A stretch of 64,000 bases of DNA from Theobroma cacao (lineage: Eukaryota > Streptophyta > Magnoliopsida > Malvales > Malvaceae), in the NCBI RefSeq assembly GCF_000208745.1, contig NC_030851.1, positions 21,083,511 to 21,147,510 on the forward strand. Direction: 5' to 3'. A program made the position numbers and the translations under genes. Positions 1 through 12,101 of this stretch are shown here, piece after piece. The notes under the pieces are model-generated. The model was not told where the DNA came from. It did not search any database and saw nothing but the letters and a program-made list of their open reading frames with translations. Each line of letters opens with the position of its first letter. Position 1 is the first letter of the stretch.

Positions 1-2021
1 AATGATTAGTGTAGTAACCTTAAATATAGATGAATAACATTGATTAAGTAAACTCCAACAGCCACCATGCCGCGGTGCTAAGAACACTTCATGTATAGGA
101 CGCATGAATAAAATGAGATAGATGTGAAGTTGAACTTACGAGTTGACCTAAAGTCATTGAACTTGATTCTAAGTTTTGTTAACTGGAGTTTTAAGGTTTT
201 GGAAGGTATCGATATGAATGAGCAAAAGCTGAAATGGTTAAAGGCGTTCCCTTCGAGGGGGAGTAAAAGGTCTGGGGTTCGAAACTTGGAGAGAAGGTCC
301 TGCAGGGCCTGTCGTGCCGCCCTTAGGCGCGGGGTTCCGAGTAAGTCAAGTGATGGGGATCTAGACATAACAATACCTTGGAGTGGGCCCCGAAGGGGAT
401 GCCACACAAACGGTTAAGTCACGAGTTAAGTGATCACCTGCTGTGAGACATAAGTTTAAGATAGATATCCCCAAGGAAATACTCAAGAGAAGTTCTACCA
501 TGGATCTCGTGAAAGCAAGCACTAAGTTATGTGGTTATAAAAAGGAAGCTGTAAGCTGTAAGCTGAGAGTGATATTAGTATTAATATTGAAAAGTACTTG
601 AGGAGAATCTAGTTTCAAGTTTTACAATTTCAAGTGCAATTTATAAATTGGCTAAGGGAGAATGATGTTATATTCGTATGAAAGAGTGGAACAAAGGATG
701 ATTGAAGTTGACCTTGATAATGAAGTCAAATAATGAAACTTTCCTAATATATTATGGAAAATTGGAATTCGAAAATGATTGAGGCATACATGATTCAAAT
801 CGGTCTAAGTCTTAAGTGACAAATCAATATCGAAATGCAATAAGGATACAATATATGTAAGAGGCATGAAAGATAATCGAGGAATAAGGATGACTTTTAG
901 GAATTATGGTATTGCATAAGATGTAGTGATCAAGTCAAGGAAAATTTTTGAAGCATCAATGACATTATAAAGCATACACGCATAATAGATTATAATTTAA
1001 TGTAGATGACATTATGATGCAATGATATATAGTACAAGGAAAATTAAGCATATAATTGGAAATGATAAGAAGAGAGTATAAGTATGTAAATGATGTAGAA
1101 CTATGCACAAGCATGATGAGAATTTGTATGAATTATGAAGATTATTCTATTGAATCTTGGTTATGGATGGGAATGAACAAAGAGAAATTAGTCTAAAGGT
1201 ATTTGAAAATAGAGACTCATATACTTAATGAGGAATATGGACATTTGAATGTGTGTGTATACGTGTGTGTGGAGTTAGTGATGTACCCAACTAAAATGAA
1301 GAATGGTTTTAGTGGTTGGAGATTTGAACTCAATATATTTGATGAGTGTATAGGTAATGTAACGATCAAGAATCTTATCAGAAGTCAATTTATGGTAACC
1401 TAAGGAATTTTGAGAAAATAGTTAAGGGAATGTAATATATAGTGCAATTAAGCCATATGAGATGGATTAATAGGATTAAGAAGATTGAAATTTCCTAAAT
1501 GCAAGGTAAACATGAAGTATGTGAAAATAATTGAAGCCATTAATCCTCCCTAATGCTGAGGATATGTACAGGAATGAGTATGGAATGTTAATGATACTGT
1601 AAACTACACAATATTGTATGAAGATGGAATGAATGAATGAATGAAAGTCGAGAAGTTTGAAATGGAATGAAGTAATTAGTGATTGGTATACCTAAATAAG
1701 TATAAAATGCGATCGAAATTGGTATGATTGAGATAGAGTTATGGTTCAAGTTTAATGATAGTAATAGAAGCATGCTTGGTGTCTCGATATAGGAGATCAT
1801 AATTGTAAAGGTTACTGTTGATATGATTTTAAAGGATAATAATAGACATAAGTGAAGTACTCAAGTTGAATTGGAGGTAAATGAGGTGAACAAATCGAAA
1901 TTCCCTATAAAAGAGAAGGACATAAGAAGTCGAGCATTAGATGAGAAAACAATACCCTTACCTTTTCTTTGAGTTCAGTAAATGAAATTTTGAGGTCAAA
2001 ATTTTATTTTAAGGGGGGTAG
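1..2021 (+). mobile_element. Gypsy element J, 3' internal non-coding region
   Basis: This stretch lies directly upstream of a polypurine tract and LTR. Its last ~500 bases resemble the reverse complement of the 3' untranslated part of the TR-GAG element at 10079-10538; for example AATACCC..ATCTTTTCTT and GAAATTTTG.GG.CAAAATTTT are shared just before the tract. I read it as the 3' internal region of a same-family gypsy element whose 5' LTR lies left of the window. No reverse transcriptase, RNase H or integrase reading frame is visible. A GC-rich block at about 250-420 contrasts with the AT-rich remainder; its short ORFs on both strands show no family signature. Confidence 0.7.
2011..2021 (+). 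promoter_or_regulatory. Polypurine tract of gypsy element J
   Basis: AAGGGGGGTAG directly abuts the LTR start TGCTATCAAG. The same tract, inverted, abuts the 3' LTR of the TR-GAG element at 10068-10078. In LTR retrotransposons this tract primes plus-strand DNA synthesis. Confidence 0.8.
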
Positions 2022-2281
2022 TGCTATCAAGCCCGGCTCTACAATATGTTTATTATGCCATTCCTACAAAAGAATGCATGTTTACTTACTTGGGTACCTC
2101 GAAAATCGTTAAATGACGGTATTGTACCAAATGGTACAATTAAGTTGACTTAAGCCTTGAACTAGTCCAAATAGAGATTTTATGATGAAATTGAGAATTT
2201 TAAAACCCCAGAATAACTTAAAATGGTGATTCGGAGTTCGAGGACCGATTTGGAGTCAAATTGAAATTTTCATGACCTAGG

Positions 2282-2437
2282 GGCAAAATGGTCATTTTGC
2301 TACCCGAGGTTAAGATGTGAGTGTTGGATGAAATTTTTGATTAAGATTGATCATTTGGAGTATAATTTGAGTTTGAGAAGTGAAAAATTTTAATTTCGTC
2401 ATTTTTTCAAGCATAAGGGCAAAATAGTCATTTTGCC
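2282..2437 (+). repeat. Two copies of the GGCAAAATGGTCATTTTGCC palindrome in LTR J
   Basis: At 2281-2300 and 2417-2437 the LTR carries a self-complementary motif, nearly perfect around a two-base centre. LTR H has both copies at equivalent sites (62363-62383 and about 62497-62517). Related copies occur in LTR families 1 and 2 and elsewhere in the window. Confidence 0.75.
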
Positions 2438-2844
2438 ACGTCAAGGGCAAAATTGTAATTTTACACCACCCAACACTTGTCCAGCACATGAAATTCGCCC
2501 ATTATTATTATGGATAATTGAGGAATTTTAAATGGTGGAGAGAGATTGCTTAATGGGTAAGTATGACACATGGGCCAATGGATTGGTGACATGTGTCAAA
2601 TTTTCATCCATTTATTATTTGGCTTTAAAAATTAGCCCATAGCCCTCCCAACTTATTTCTCTTGGCCAACCAAAGGAAGAAAAGGGAAGAAAAGAAGAAG
2701 AACAAAAACCTAGCTAAGAAATTCAAGAGAAATTCACAAAATTTCAAAGAATCAAGTGACAAAAGGTAAGATTTTTCAATTCTAGCTTGTGATTTACCTT
2801 TCCTATGCATTCTTTTTCATTTTCCATGGTTGAGAATCAAGTTT

Positions 2845-3520
2845 NNNNNNNNNNNNNNNNNNNNNNNNNNNNNNNNNNNNNNNNNNNNNNNNNNNNNNNN
2901 NNNNNNNNNNNNNNNNNNNNNNNNNNNNNNNNNNNNNNNNNNNNNNNNNNNNNNNNNNNNNNNNNNNNNNNNNNNNNNNNNNNNNNNNNNNNNNNNNNNN
3001 NNNNNNNNNNNNNNNNNNNNNNNNNNNNNNNNNNNNNNNNNNNNNNNNNNNNNNNNNNNNNNNNNNNNNNNNNNNNNNNNNNNNNNNNNNNNNNNNNNNN
3101 NNNNNNNNNNNNNNNNNNNNNNNNNNNNNNNNNNNNNNNNNNNNNNNNNNNNNNNNNNNNNNNNNNNNNNNNNNNNNNNNNNNNNNNNNNNNNNNNNNNN
3201 NNNNNNNNNNNNNNNNNNNNNNNNNNNNNNNNNNNNNNNNNNNNNNNNNNNNNNNNNNNNNNNNNNNNNNNNNNNNNNNNNNNNNNNNNNNNNNNNNNNN
3301 NNNNNNNNNNNNNNNNNNNNNNNNNNNNNNNNNNNNNNNNNNNNNNNNNNNNNNNNNNNNNNNNNNNNNNNNNNNNNNNNNNNNNNNNNNNNNNNNNNNN
3401 NNNNNNNNNNNNNNNNNNNNNNNNNNNNNNNNNNNNNNNNNNNNNNNNNNNNNNNNNNNNNNNNNNNNNNNNNNNNNNNNNNNNNNNNNNNNNNNNNNNN
3501 NNNNNNNNNNNNNNNNNNNN
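2845..3520. other. Assembly gap (676 N) inside LTR J
   Basis: This is an undetermined run. The left edge follows GAGAATCAAGTTT and the right edge starts AATTCGACTC. LTR H has both edges at 62925 and 63556, about 630 bases apart. Reading frames reported across the gap are meaningless. Confidence 0.98.
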
Positions 3521-5024
3521 AATTCGACTCCCGAAATAGTGAGTAACCTTACTATCATCTTAATTATCTAAAGTGGTTTTTATCCGATTTTGTGATTTTA
3601 TGGAAAATGAGTTAAATGGTAAATTTTTGTGTTTTGTAATTAAAATGTGATTTAATGAAATGATTTTATAACATTGTCTTGAAATGAAATGATGGTTTGA
3701 AAATAGAGTAATTGGAGACTGTTTTCATGTGTTGTAAATTCATGGTTTGAATCAAATGGCTTATGACAATATTTGCATGAATGGCTGAACTGGTATTTGT
3801 TTTGAAATATATGAACTGTGTATTTAGCCTTGAAAGGCTGAATTGTGATATAATTGCCATGTCATGCGGTTGAGATTTTATTGAATTGGTGGGTTTAGCT
3901 TGCTATAGTGGGCGGGTTCCGTGGACCAGCCTATTAGAGGGGCACAATAACCCCGTTATATTCTTACCTCGGTCAGAAAGGCGTGTAGGGTAACTCTAGA
4001 GGTACAACTTTAGAGTTCACTTCACGTCAAACCACCAAGTGAAGGTGAACTCAGCCAATGCCAAAGAACGGCTATGTTTTCAAAATAAAAATATGATTTA
4101 TGAGTACATGACTTTTTAACAGCCTTGGCGAACTCGGTTGGGATAGGCCCAGGCCAAGGTATCCCTGATAACTGAGTATGAGAATGATTTTGGCACGAGC
4201 CAAAGTTTTAAGAAATTCATAAGCCATGTTGATTACTCGATTTATATGAATTGATTTGATTTGGTTGAAATGAGTTGAAAGGTGATGAATTACAGTATGA
4301 TAATCTATTTTATCTGTCTCCATTTACTCAGCTTTAGATATTTTAGATGGTATTTGTTTACTCACTGGGATTATATAATCTCACCACCCTCCTTTCCACC
4401 CATTTCAAGCTTAGGATAGTCGGTAGATAGCTCACTTTGTTGAGGGCTACAGTTGGACTTGCATCCTCAAAAACTATAGGTTTACCACTTTTGATACTTT
4501 TGGTCGTTCGTGGGCTCATGTGTCACTGTAAATTAAATTTTATACTTTTGTTATCTGTATTACAGTATGTATGAATTTATTTAGCTTTTACGCTACAAAA
4601 ATTATTTACCGGTAACTCTATAAATATTATTTTATAAGAAAATAGAATATTTTATTGAATATTTTTATTATATTCAAATAGTCATAATTTCATTTTAAAT
4701 GAAGGTTTTAGACGTTTAAACTTATTTTTGATTATGAATTATGTGTTTTATACTCTCATACTACATTTGTAGATGGTTACAAAATTTTTGAGGAAAAATG
4801 ACCAAAATGCCCCTGTGAGACAGAAATCATTTTTTTTATTGATTTAAGTTGGAAATAGCTTAAAATCTTTTAGAACATGATATTTGGCAACGGTTACTCA
4901 CAGGGGAAATGAGAAACTGATATTAAAGCCTTGTGGGGTTCCGGTTGACATTCCGGGTAATGAGTGTCGATCGGGGACATAGTGGCGGTTGTCACAAGCT
5001 CGATGGGAGTATCGGGTCGTGACA

Positions 5025-5927
5025 TATAATGCTATGATTTGGTCCATATCTCTCCAATATATATGTAGTCAATTATATTATTCCCAACCACCACGATTCC
5101 AAGCATACATTGAGATATATGTATGTAACATCATAGAATATTCAAAAGAGTTTGAATATTACTCTAACAAAGGATCTTGGATTTAGTGGGAGCATGATGA
5201 TACTGAAAAATGAGTTTCTTTAATATTACATGGTTACATTGGAATCTAACTCTTAAGATTTTGCATAGAGATGTATAATCATATGTATGAGAACTCTATA
5301 GATTTAGTAGGATACATTAGAGATGAATCCACTAACTATGTTTGTCATTGGAGTTATACACTTTGTTCTACTAAATGGGATCTAAAAGGTTGGATTTAAT
5401 AGAATGTACAAGTGTACTGTCTCATACACATGAGGAGGTTAATAGAAGTGAATGCAATTCTTTGGTGATACAATTACATGGGATGCAATGTGTATACAAA
5501 GAAAGTTCCAAATTTTAAAAAAGGCGGATGGCACAATGAAAAGTGACAAATGCATATGATACATACAACATAGTTTAGTTGGAATGGTTCCAAAGAAAGA
5601 AAGCGGACTATGTACATGTATATAATCAAAGTCTTATACAACTTACTAAAGGCTCAAATAGGAGGATATTTAGATCATTAGTTCACGGAACTAATGTAGG
5701 GTTCTAAACATTGTGAATGTAACAATAAAGCAATACTAAGAGAACCCGGGTCTCACTTAGATCTAGATATAGTAATATGATATGATGTGATGCATGGACA
5801 TCATGAAGATATATAAAAGCAATTCATCACATTAAAGGGCACAAGCAAGTCTACATGGAGACATGATTGCTAGATGGATTGGATCCATATACAATGAGGT
5901 AGCAATTAGCTTTGTGCTAGTGGAAGA
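5025..5927 (+). mobile_element. Copia 3' internal remnant
   Basis: This sequence precedes a copia-type LTR and ends in a purine-rich stretch (GTGCTAGTGGAAGAT) of the kind that precedes copia 3' LTRs starting TGTTGGGAT. I cannot read a convincing RNase H frame; the coding part is decayed or already past. Gypsy element J appears to have inserted into it at 5024/5025, so the 5' part of this copia element lies off the left edge. Confidence 0.5.
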
Positions 5928-7238
5928 TTTTGGGATAAGCCTTATAGCCAATTAAGATTAGTTAAGGCTTGATTCCAATCATGCAACAATATCATTCATA
6001 TTAAATGATTAGAGGTTTTCCTTTATCAATAAGACGTTAATTATAATGGGTTGTAAGTTTAATTAGATAAAGTCTATGAGATTAATATGCCTTGCAAGGG
6101 ATCTGTAATGGGTTGCAGTTATGAGATCCCTACGCATCAAAGCATAATTTCTAAATATTCCTAGTCGGTGTATCATTGAGACTGGACATCAATGATGCCT
6201 AAAGACTAGTGCATTCTATGTTTCTTACTTGGGAAGTAAGTAATCGATCTCATAAGTTGAAGTATAGAGATATTTGGAACTAGAATGTAGGTGCTTGCTT
6301 GGGAGAGCAAGTTCACACTAACATGACCCGCTATGAGAAATGTATTTGGTATGTCACTTAAGTGTCTATGAAATACTTCTCATGTGTCAGTTGTGTAAAT
6401 ACTCCTTAGACTTGAGACACCAAGTTATCTTATGTGTAGAGTGCTATGCTTTGATTTCATCACTATGGGTGCCTAACCAAAGATGCCAAAACAAGATGCT
6501 TTTGGGTATAGCATGAAGCATGTGAAGGCAAATTAGTGGTCTAAAAAGGAATCATCTCCCTAAGTGATTTAGGGGACATATCCTAATAGTTCTTGGTTGA
6601 TATTAGCTTGTTGAAATCCTTGGCCAAGGTAACTCGGAGATTATGAAAAAGAGTTTCATAAGTCTCTATAAAACTAATGATCTAACTTCAATAACGAATA
6701 TGGAGATCAATAAGAGTAGACATTGCACCATGTTTTTATCATTTCCAGGACATATGACAAGGGAATGAATTACACTGATAGATTGTACACTAAAAAGTTG
6801 TCAAAGAACCTTTTGGCTTTCTTAACAATTGAGTGGCCATGATGCATTGATAGATGCCAATCTTGATTTATGGAATTGAATTAATTAATTTAATAGAAAT
6901 TATAATTCAATTCCATTGCCAACATACTAGGAACCTAATAGGTCACACACAATAAGTTGCATTATGAATTAAATTGAAAGTGATCATTTAAGTTGGACTT
7001 AAATCATACACTGGGTTTTTAACTTTTAAAGGCTTAATTAAAATAGTTAATTAAGTATAAGGCCATTATTATAATTAGTTATAACATTAAAGCCTTAATT
7101 GCAAACATAAAGTAAATTTAATTTAATTTTAATTTACAATGACTTAATTGAAAAGTTTTAATTAAGTGTTAGGCTAATATTATAAGAGGTCATAATATTA
7201 AGGCCTTATTTGCAATTTTAGAAGTTAATTAACCTAGG

Positions 7239-7247
7239 TATAAATAT
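7239..7247 (+). promoter_or_regulatory. TATA box of the copia LTR
   Basis: TATAAATAT lies about 100 bases before the nested insertion, in the part of the LTR where the U3/R border is expected. The solo copy has a TATATAAG at the equivalent place near 34803. Confidence 0.5.
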
Positions 7248-7333
7248 CACTTTTCAACTACTCCTCACAAACCAAGTGAAACACACAAGTTACGTTTTTT
7301 AGTTGTTAGAAAACTAACAAGAAAACCTAACCG

Positions 7334-7338
7334 CACAC
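7334..7338. repeat. Target-site duplication CACAC (left)
   Basis: CACAC lies immediately before TGTCACGACC and recurs at 15011-15015 just after the other end of the element. Five bases is the usual duplication length for LTR retrotransposons. Confidence 0.8.
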
Positions 7339-10067
7339 TGTCACGACCTGAAACTCCCATCGAGCCCGTGACAACCGCCGCAAAGCCTCGATAGACATTC
7401 TTCCCCCGAATGCTTTTCGAGACCTCGCAAGGCTTTTGTACCAATTTTTCTATTCCTCTCTCTTTTTTCTTTTTTTTTTTTGAATAATAAAATAAAATAA
7501 AAATATTAATTAAAATAATCTATTTTAATGTAAAACAATATATATATATTTTCGAAACATCAAAAATTAATTTTTTGCACATAAAAACAAAATAAATTTA
7601 TACATACTGTAATATAAAAAAACTGGAGTATGCAATTTAAATTACAATGACACGTGAGCCCCCAAATAACTGAGAAGGTTTAAGTCTATAACCTTGCTTT
7701 CTAGGATGCAACTCCGAAATTTACTTCTCGATGCAATTGACAGTCTATTGCCTATTCTGAGCCTGAAAAATGTATAGGAAGAAGGGGTGAGATTATAAAA
7801 TCCCAGTGAGTAGACAAACATCATCAAAATAATCTAAAGCCGAGTAATAGGAGACAATTAAAATAATTCATCTCAACCCATATAAATAATTGGATTTCAT
7901 CTAATTACTCAACATGGCTTATGCACTTTTCAAAAACTTGGCTCTTGCCAAAAATCCATTCTCGGGGATACCTCGCGAAAGCATCTTACCGAGACCGCCA
8001 AGGCTGTTTATTGTCACACACACAAACACATTTCACCTCTGACAACACAGCCGTTCCTTGGCGTTGGCTGAGTCCCAATTTCACGTGGTGGCCAGCGTGA
8101 AGTGTACTCAAATCCTACCTCGGGAGTTATCCTACGCGCCTCTCCAATCGAGGTAAGCTCAATAATTGGGAACCGTGCCCCTCTAATTAGGCTGGCCCAC
8201 GGAACCCCCGTCACTGCAGTGCCCACTTTATAATCCACCAACCAATAAAATCACAATAGTATGACATGGCTCACTTAACACATTCAAGGCAAATCAAAGC
8301 AGTTCACATATTCTTTAAATCATAAAAATAACCAGTCATACCCACATTTATCATAAGCCATTTAATGTAAAATCATGGATAAACAACACAATCATAGTAT
8401 AGGTCTCCAATTACTCTATTTTTGAAATCATTATTAAATTTTCAAAAATTTTATAAAATTATTTTATAAAATCCCATTTTCCCATAAAACACAATAATTT
8501 TCCAATTAAACCATTTTTCCATAAAATCACACAATTAAATAAATCTACTCTAGATAATTAAGACGATAGTAAGTTTACTCACTGTACTAGGAGTAGATAT
8601 ACTCCTATTCTCGGTCCTCGGGTGTAGTCTTTTACCCGTATCAGATAGCTCACCACCTATCCACAATACATGACACAAAAAATTCAATAATTTGTGTCAA
8701 ATCAATATATATTATTTCAGGCTCTTATCCATGCGTATGCACTAGATAGGGTGTGAAATGTTTGGACAATTGCTTAATCACAGTGTCCGACCTAACTCGC
8801 CTATACACGGTGTAAATTTCTAAAATCTCCAATTCAACTCCAATTCCATCCATTTCAATTTCAATTATCCAATTATATCCACAATACCTCAATGACTGTG
8901 AATGTGGTCCAATTTATCAGTTCGGATCACAAATTACGCTTTTACCCCTAGTGGGTAAAAATTTCAATTTTTTTGCACCAAAAATTCCCATTTAATTTCC
9001 AACCTCATAATTCATCATTTTTCCATCTAATTCTCTTAAAATAAAGTCAACCTCATCCTCACACACCATTGGCTAGATTCGGCCTAGAGAAATTCATGGA
9101 GAAAATGAATATTTTTCTTGTTGTTTTACTCATAAACATGCTAAACTAACACTAAACACTAACATAGTTCAAAATCAAATTAATCTAACAACTTTCTCTC
9201 TCTAAACCCATATGATCAGATTTGAATCCATCATCAAAACACATAATTTAACCATGGAAAATAAGGAGAAATGCATGGAAATGATAAATCTTAAGCTAAG
9301 CTTGAAAAATCATACCTTTAAACACTTGATTCCTTGAAAAATCACACTTTTTCTTTGAATTTTCTCACTCTAGGGTTTGTTCTTATTTCTCTCTCTCTCC
9401 TGCTGGTTTTGGCTGACCCTCCCAATGAAGAATTCTGGAATTTTCAAGCCTTTTAATAGGCTTAATAAAATATTATTATTTTATTTACCTTTTGAATATT
9501 TTATTATTTTATTTTTTTCTAGCCATCTTTTTGACTTTCTTTTTCTACCACTCAATCCTCTTCACTTATCCATGTCTTCCATGAAATTTCTAGACTTTTC
9601 CAAAGTTTTGGTGGGGTAAATTTTTAAAAATTACACTTTTACCCCCGTAAAGTGAAAAATTACATTTTTGCCCCAAAAACTGAAAAATTGCCCATAGACA
9701 TATTTTTCATCCCTTATACTCATACCATTCTCCAATTTGTCAAATGTGATCTAAATTCTCTCAAAATCTCAAAATTTATCCGTGAGTGGAAAAATTACGA
9801 TTTTGCCCCTAGATAGTGAAAATTTTGGTTTGACTCCAAATTGATCCTCAAACTCCGAATTACCATTTTGAGTCATCCCTGAACTGTGAAACTCTTAATT
9901 TCACCTTAAAATTCCTATTTGAACTAGTTCGAGGCTTAATCGACTCAATGGTACCATTAGGGGCAATATCGTCTTTTAACAATTTCTCGAACTTCCTAAA
10001 TATACAAACATTCTATCGAGCATGTAAATGACGTAATAATTATTTTACAAAGCAGGGTTTGACAACA
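7339..10067 (-). mobile_element. TR-GAG 3' LTR
   Basis: On the minus strand the LTR runs from TGTTGTCAAACCC (next to the polypurine tract) to CGTGACA (7339). From 7339 to about 9640 it is nearly identical to 12102-14440 of the partner LTR. From about 9640 to 10067, the U3 end, the two differ strongly. Length is 2729 bases. Confidence 0.9.
7970..8230 (-). other. Conserved GC-rich LTR core block
   Basis: This block is the slowest-changing part of family-1 LTRs: recognisable copies lie at about 3895-4180, 12745-13000, 28715-28980 and from 63940. It contains several short self-complementary segments around CCTTGGCGTTGGCTGAG and CCGCCAAGGCTG. A 75-codon ORF repeats in two copies only because the DNA is nearly identical. 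It may be a leader-RNA structure or promoter element. Confidence 0.55.
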
Positions 10068-10078
10068 CTACCCCCCTT
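10068..10078 (-). promoter_or_regulatory. Polypurine tract of the TR-GAG element
   Basis: On the minus strand the sequence reads AAGGGGGGTAG, directly before the LTR start TGTTGTC. It is identical to the tract of element J at 2011-2021. Confidence 0.85.
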
Positions 10079-10538
10079 AAAAAAAATTTTGTCCCCAAAA
10101 TTTCACTTATCAAACTCCAAGAAAAGATAGGGGTATTAGCTTTTATCCAATGTTCAACATCTCATGTCATCTCCTTCGTTTGAGCAGTCTTCCACAATCC
10201 TTTAACTATTGAGATGTTCTTTTCGTTGCTCTACCTACATCACTCATCATACATGAAATTTAAATCTTGAACCACTCAGGATCATTCTTCACTTTAGTTA
10301 CCCATATTACTAATCCCTACACATGTGGGGTTGCACTTTCATTCTCATCAATGCCTCAAAGATTCATCTTTCATGTCTTATGCATTTCTGAACTCCAATT
10401 TCCACAATACATTAAGAAAATTCCATAGCGATATTTTACATAAACTCATTTATTATATTATTCTTAAAAGCTTTATTTACACTCTCAGAACTTAGTATTT
10501 ACATCTCTTATCATTATCTTACATTTCCACCTAACTTT
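10079..10538 (-). mobile_element. TR-GAG 3' untranslated internal region
   Basis: These 460 bases lie between the gag stop and the polypurine tract and show no extended ORF. They resemble the last part of the internal region of element J, so the deletion that removed pol appears to join the gag C-terminus directly to the normal 3' non-coding region. Confidence 0.7.
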
Positions 10539-11900
10539 TCATTCACTTTCTCTAGGTTGGACTCGTGCTTCATCTTCCATTACCGTAAAAACTTTTGTTG
10601 ACGCACGAGTCAGTGGTTTGGAAGGTGGGTATACTGGGGTGTTACTCTCCACATCAGGCCGAATAGCTACTCCCTGTCTCGGTTGTGCTCCAGAGGAATC
10701 TCTCATCTGCAAGTCCGTACGAGTTGATGAAGATAGAGCAGCTACAGTGGCCTGTCCTAACTGTGGACAATTAGTTCTAAAGTGACCCGTCTGGCCACAA
10801 TGAAAACATCGCAAAGGCCCCCAACACACCCCGCCATGAAATCTTCCACATTCTCTACATCTATCAAAACCTCCGAAACTTTTTTCAGAAGTAGTCACTG
10901 CAGATCCGCTGAATCTCGGAGGCCTCTGCTGCATTTGTGAAAATGATGGTCGAGAGGATGTTACCGAAACAGAAGGAGCACTCCCTGAATCAAATGAGCC
11001 TTTGCTCCTCTTTAGTGGCTGACTGGAGGACATATTCGGATTTTTCCTTTTTGCCAACTCAGCTCGCATTCTCCTATTTTCATTTGCGAGCTTCTCAGCC
11101 CTTAAGGCCATTTGTACTACCTCTTTATGGGGCTCCCTACCTGTCACAGTCATTCGCTCTCTTATCTCATTGCGGAGCCCTTCCTCGAAATAATCGGCCT
11201 GATCCTGTTCAGTCCTCACTAAATCAGGCACATAAGACAACAGCTCGTTAAATTGAGTCTCATACTCTTCTACAGTTAAATTCCCCTGCTTCAGACTCAA
11301 AAATTCTCTCTTCTTCTCTTTTTGATGGAAATGGGTATAATATTGACTATCAAATTCCCTCAGAAAGTCTGACCAAGTTAGGAGAATAGTGGAACGGGAC
11401 TTCACCGAATTCCACCATGTACGGGCTCTCTTCTCCAATAACCTCGTAGCCACTATCAGCTTCATCTCATCCTCCAATCTCATATCAGAGAGTGTCTCTG
11501 AAACCTGATTAATCCAATCCTTAGCTGCGGTGGCGTCCAACTCACCCACAAAGGACACGCAACCCAGTTGTCTAGCCTCCTTCAGCTTTTTAGAAATAGA
11601 GACATCATGTGCCAATGGAACTGAAGGAGTAACTGGTGGCACTACAGGTGGGACCTGACTAGTCTGAGCTTGACCAGCCATTGCGGTAAAGAAGGCTGCC
11701 ATTGCCTGGATTACCTCAGAAGACACGGCAGGAATGCCAGTAGGTGGCGGAGGAATCTCTACCGGTTCAGCAGCAAGTGTTGCTCGAAAAGGAGACACAG
11801 TCGATTCCTCTCCTCTAAGGTCTGGCTGACCCTGCCTAAGACGACCTCTGCCCCTCCTAGCTGATCTAGTAGGGAGTGGGCGCTCACGTCGAGGAGGCAT
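10539..11900 (-). CDS. Retrotransposon gag polyprotein (453 aa), TR-GAG
   Basis: This is the only long intact ORF in the window. The N-terminus is Arg-rich (MPPRRERPLPTRSARRGRGR), followed by a Pro-rich linker. Residues ~118-270 fit the Ty3/gypsy capsid domain (Retrotrans_gag family): A..W..., a WW pair within RTWWNSVK, F...Y.......K..EF..L.QG..TV.EY...F..L..Y. A basic linker follows, then a Cys/His cluster CRECGRFHGGVC (~348-359) and a CCHC zinc knuckle CFHCGQTGHFRTNC (~364-377), which binds the packaged RNA. The end (KVFTVMEDEAR...) resembles the gag-protease junction of chromovirus-like gypsy elements but stops before any protease active site. Stop is TGA. Gag would assemble cytoplasmic particles; the lack of stops or frameshifts suggests recent activity or selection. 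Confidence 0.92.
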   Translation of the reverse strand: MPPRRERPLPTRSARRGRGRLRQGQPDLRGEESTVSPFRATLAAEPVEIPPPPTGIPAVSSEVIQAMAAFFTAMAGQAQTSQVPPVVPPVTPSVPLAHDVSISKKLKEARQLGCVSFVGELDATAAKDWINQVSETLSDMRLEDEMKLIVATRLLEKRARTWWNSVKSRSTILLTWSDFLREFDSQYYTHFHQKEKKREFLSLKQGNLTVEEYETQFNELLSYVPDLVRTEQDQADYFEEGLRNEIRERMTVTGREPHKEVVQMALRAEKLANENRRMRAELAKRKNPNMSSSQPLKRSKGSFDSGSAPSVSVTSSRPSFSQMQQRPPRFSGSAVTTSEKSFGGFDRCRECGRFHGGVCWGPLRCFHCGQTGHFRTNCPQLGQATVAALSSSTRTDLQMRDSSGAQPRQGVAIRPDVESNTPVYPPSKPLTRASTKVFTVMEDEARVQPRESE

Positions 11901-12082
11901 GGTAATCTAAAAAGGAAACGAGGCAAGTTTAAGTAATCTCAAACTCTACATACATGCAACTCTACCTAACCCAACTTAACTTAACCTAGTTTAACTCAAC
12001 CCGGGGCCACACAGTGTCAGTGTGAATTCTTAAAATAACTATAAAAATCAAAAACTTTAAAACCATGCTTTGTTAACCAAAA

Positions 12083-12094
12083 GCTCTGATACCA
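12083..12094 (-). promoter_or_regulatory. Primer binding site (initiator Met tRNA), TR-GAG
   Basis: On the minus strand the sequence is TGGTATCAGAGC, complementary to the 3' end of plant initiator Met tRNA. It lies seven bases after the LTR end (CGTGACA), as expected for priming minus-strand cDNA. Confidence 0.92.
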
Positions 12095-12101
12095 ATCGAA
12101 T

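Larger units (their letters stand above)
2022..5024 (+). mobile_element. Gypsy element J 3' LTR (family 1)
   Basis: The LTR starts TGCTATCAAGCCC after the polypurine tract and ends GGGTCGTGACA. It is homologous, in opposite orientation, to the LTRs at 7339-10067 and 12102-15010, and in the same orientation to 62107-64000. A GC-richer core at about 3895-4180 is the best conserved part between copies. A 676-base N gap sits inside; comparison with the ungapped LTR H suggests about 630 bases are missing. The following TATAA is the expected target-duplication position, but its partner is outside the window. Length is about 3.0 kb. Confidence 0.85.

Noticed and set aside
2803..3558. Long ORFs of 238-251 codons
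   Set aside because: They are made of N; the same applies to 29671-30244.
8014..8241. 75-codon ORF repeated at 12787-13014, looking like a conserved protein
   Set aside because: Both copies are in near-identical LTRs of one element, so conservation is trivial. It is not kept in LTRs N or J.
9377..9619. 80-codon plus-strand ORF repeated at 14150-14392
   Set aside because: It is antisense to the LTR leader, T-rich and duplicated only through LTR identity.
12083..12094. Initiator tRNA-like sequence, possible tRNA gene
   Set aside because: Only the 3' 12 bases match; it is the primer site of the element, with no cloverleaf around it.
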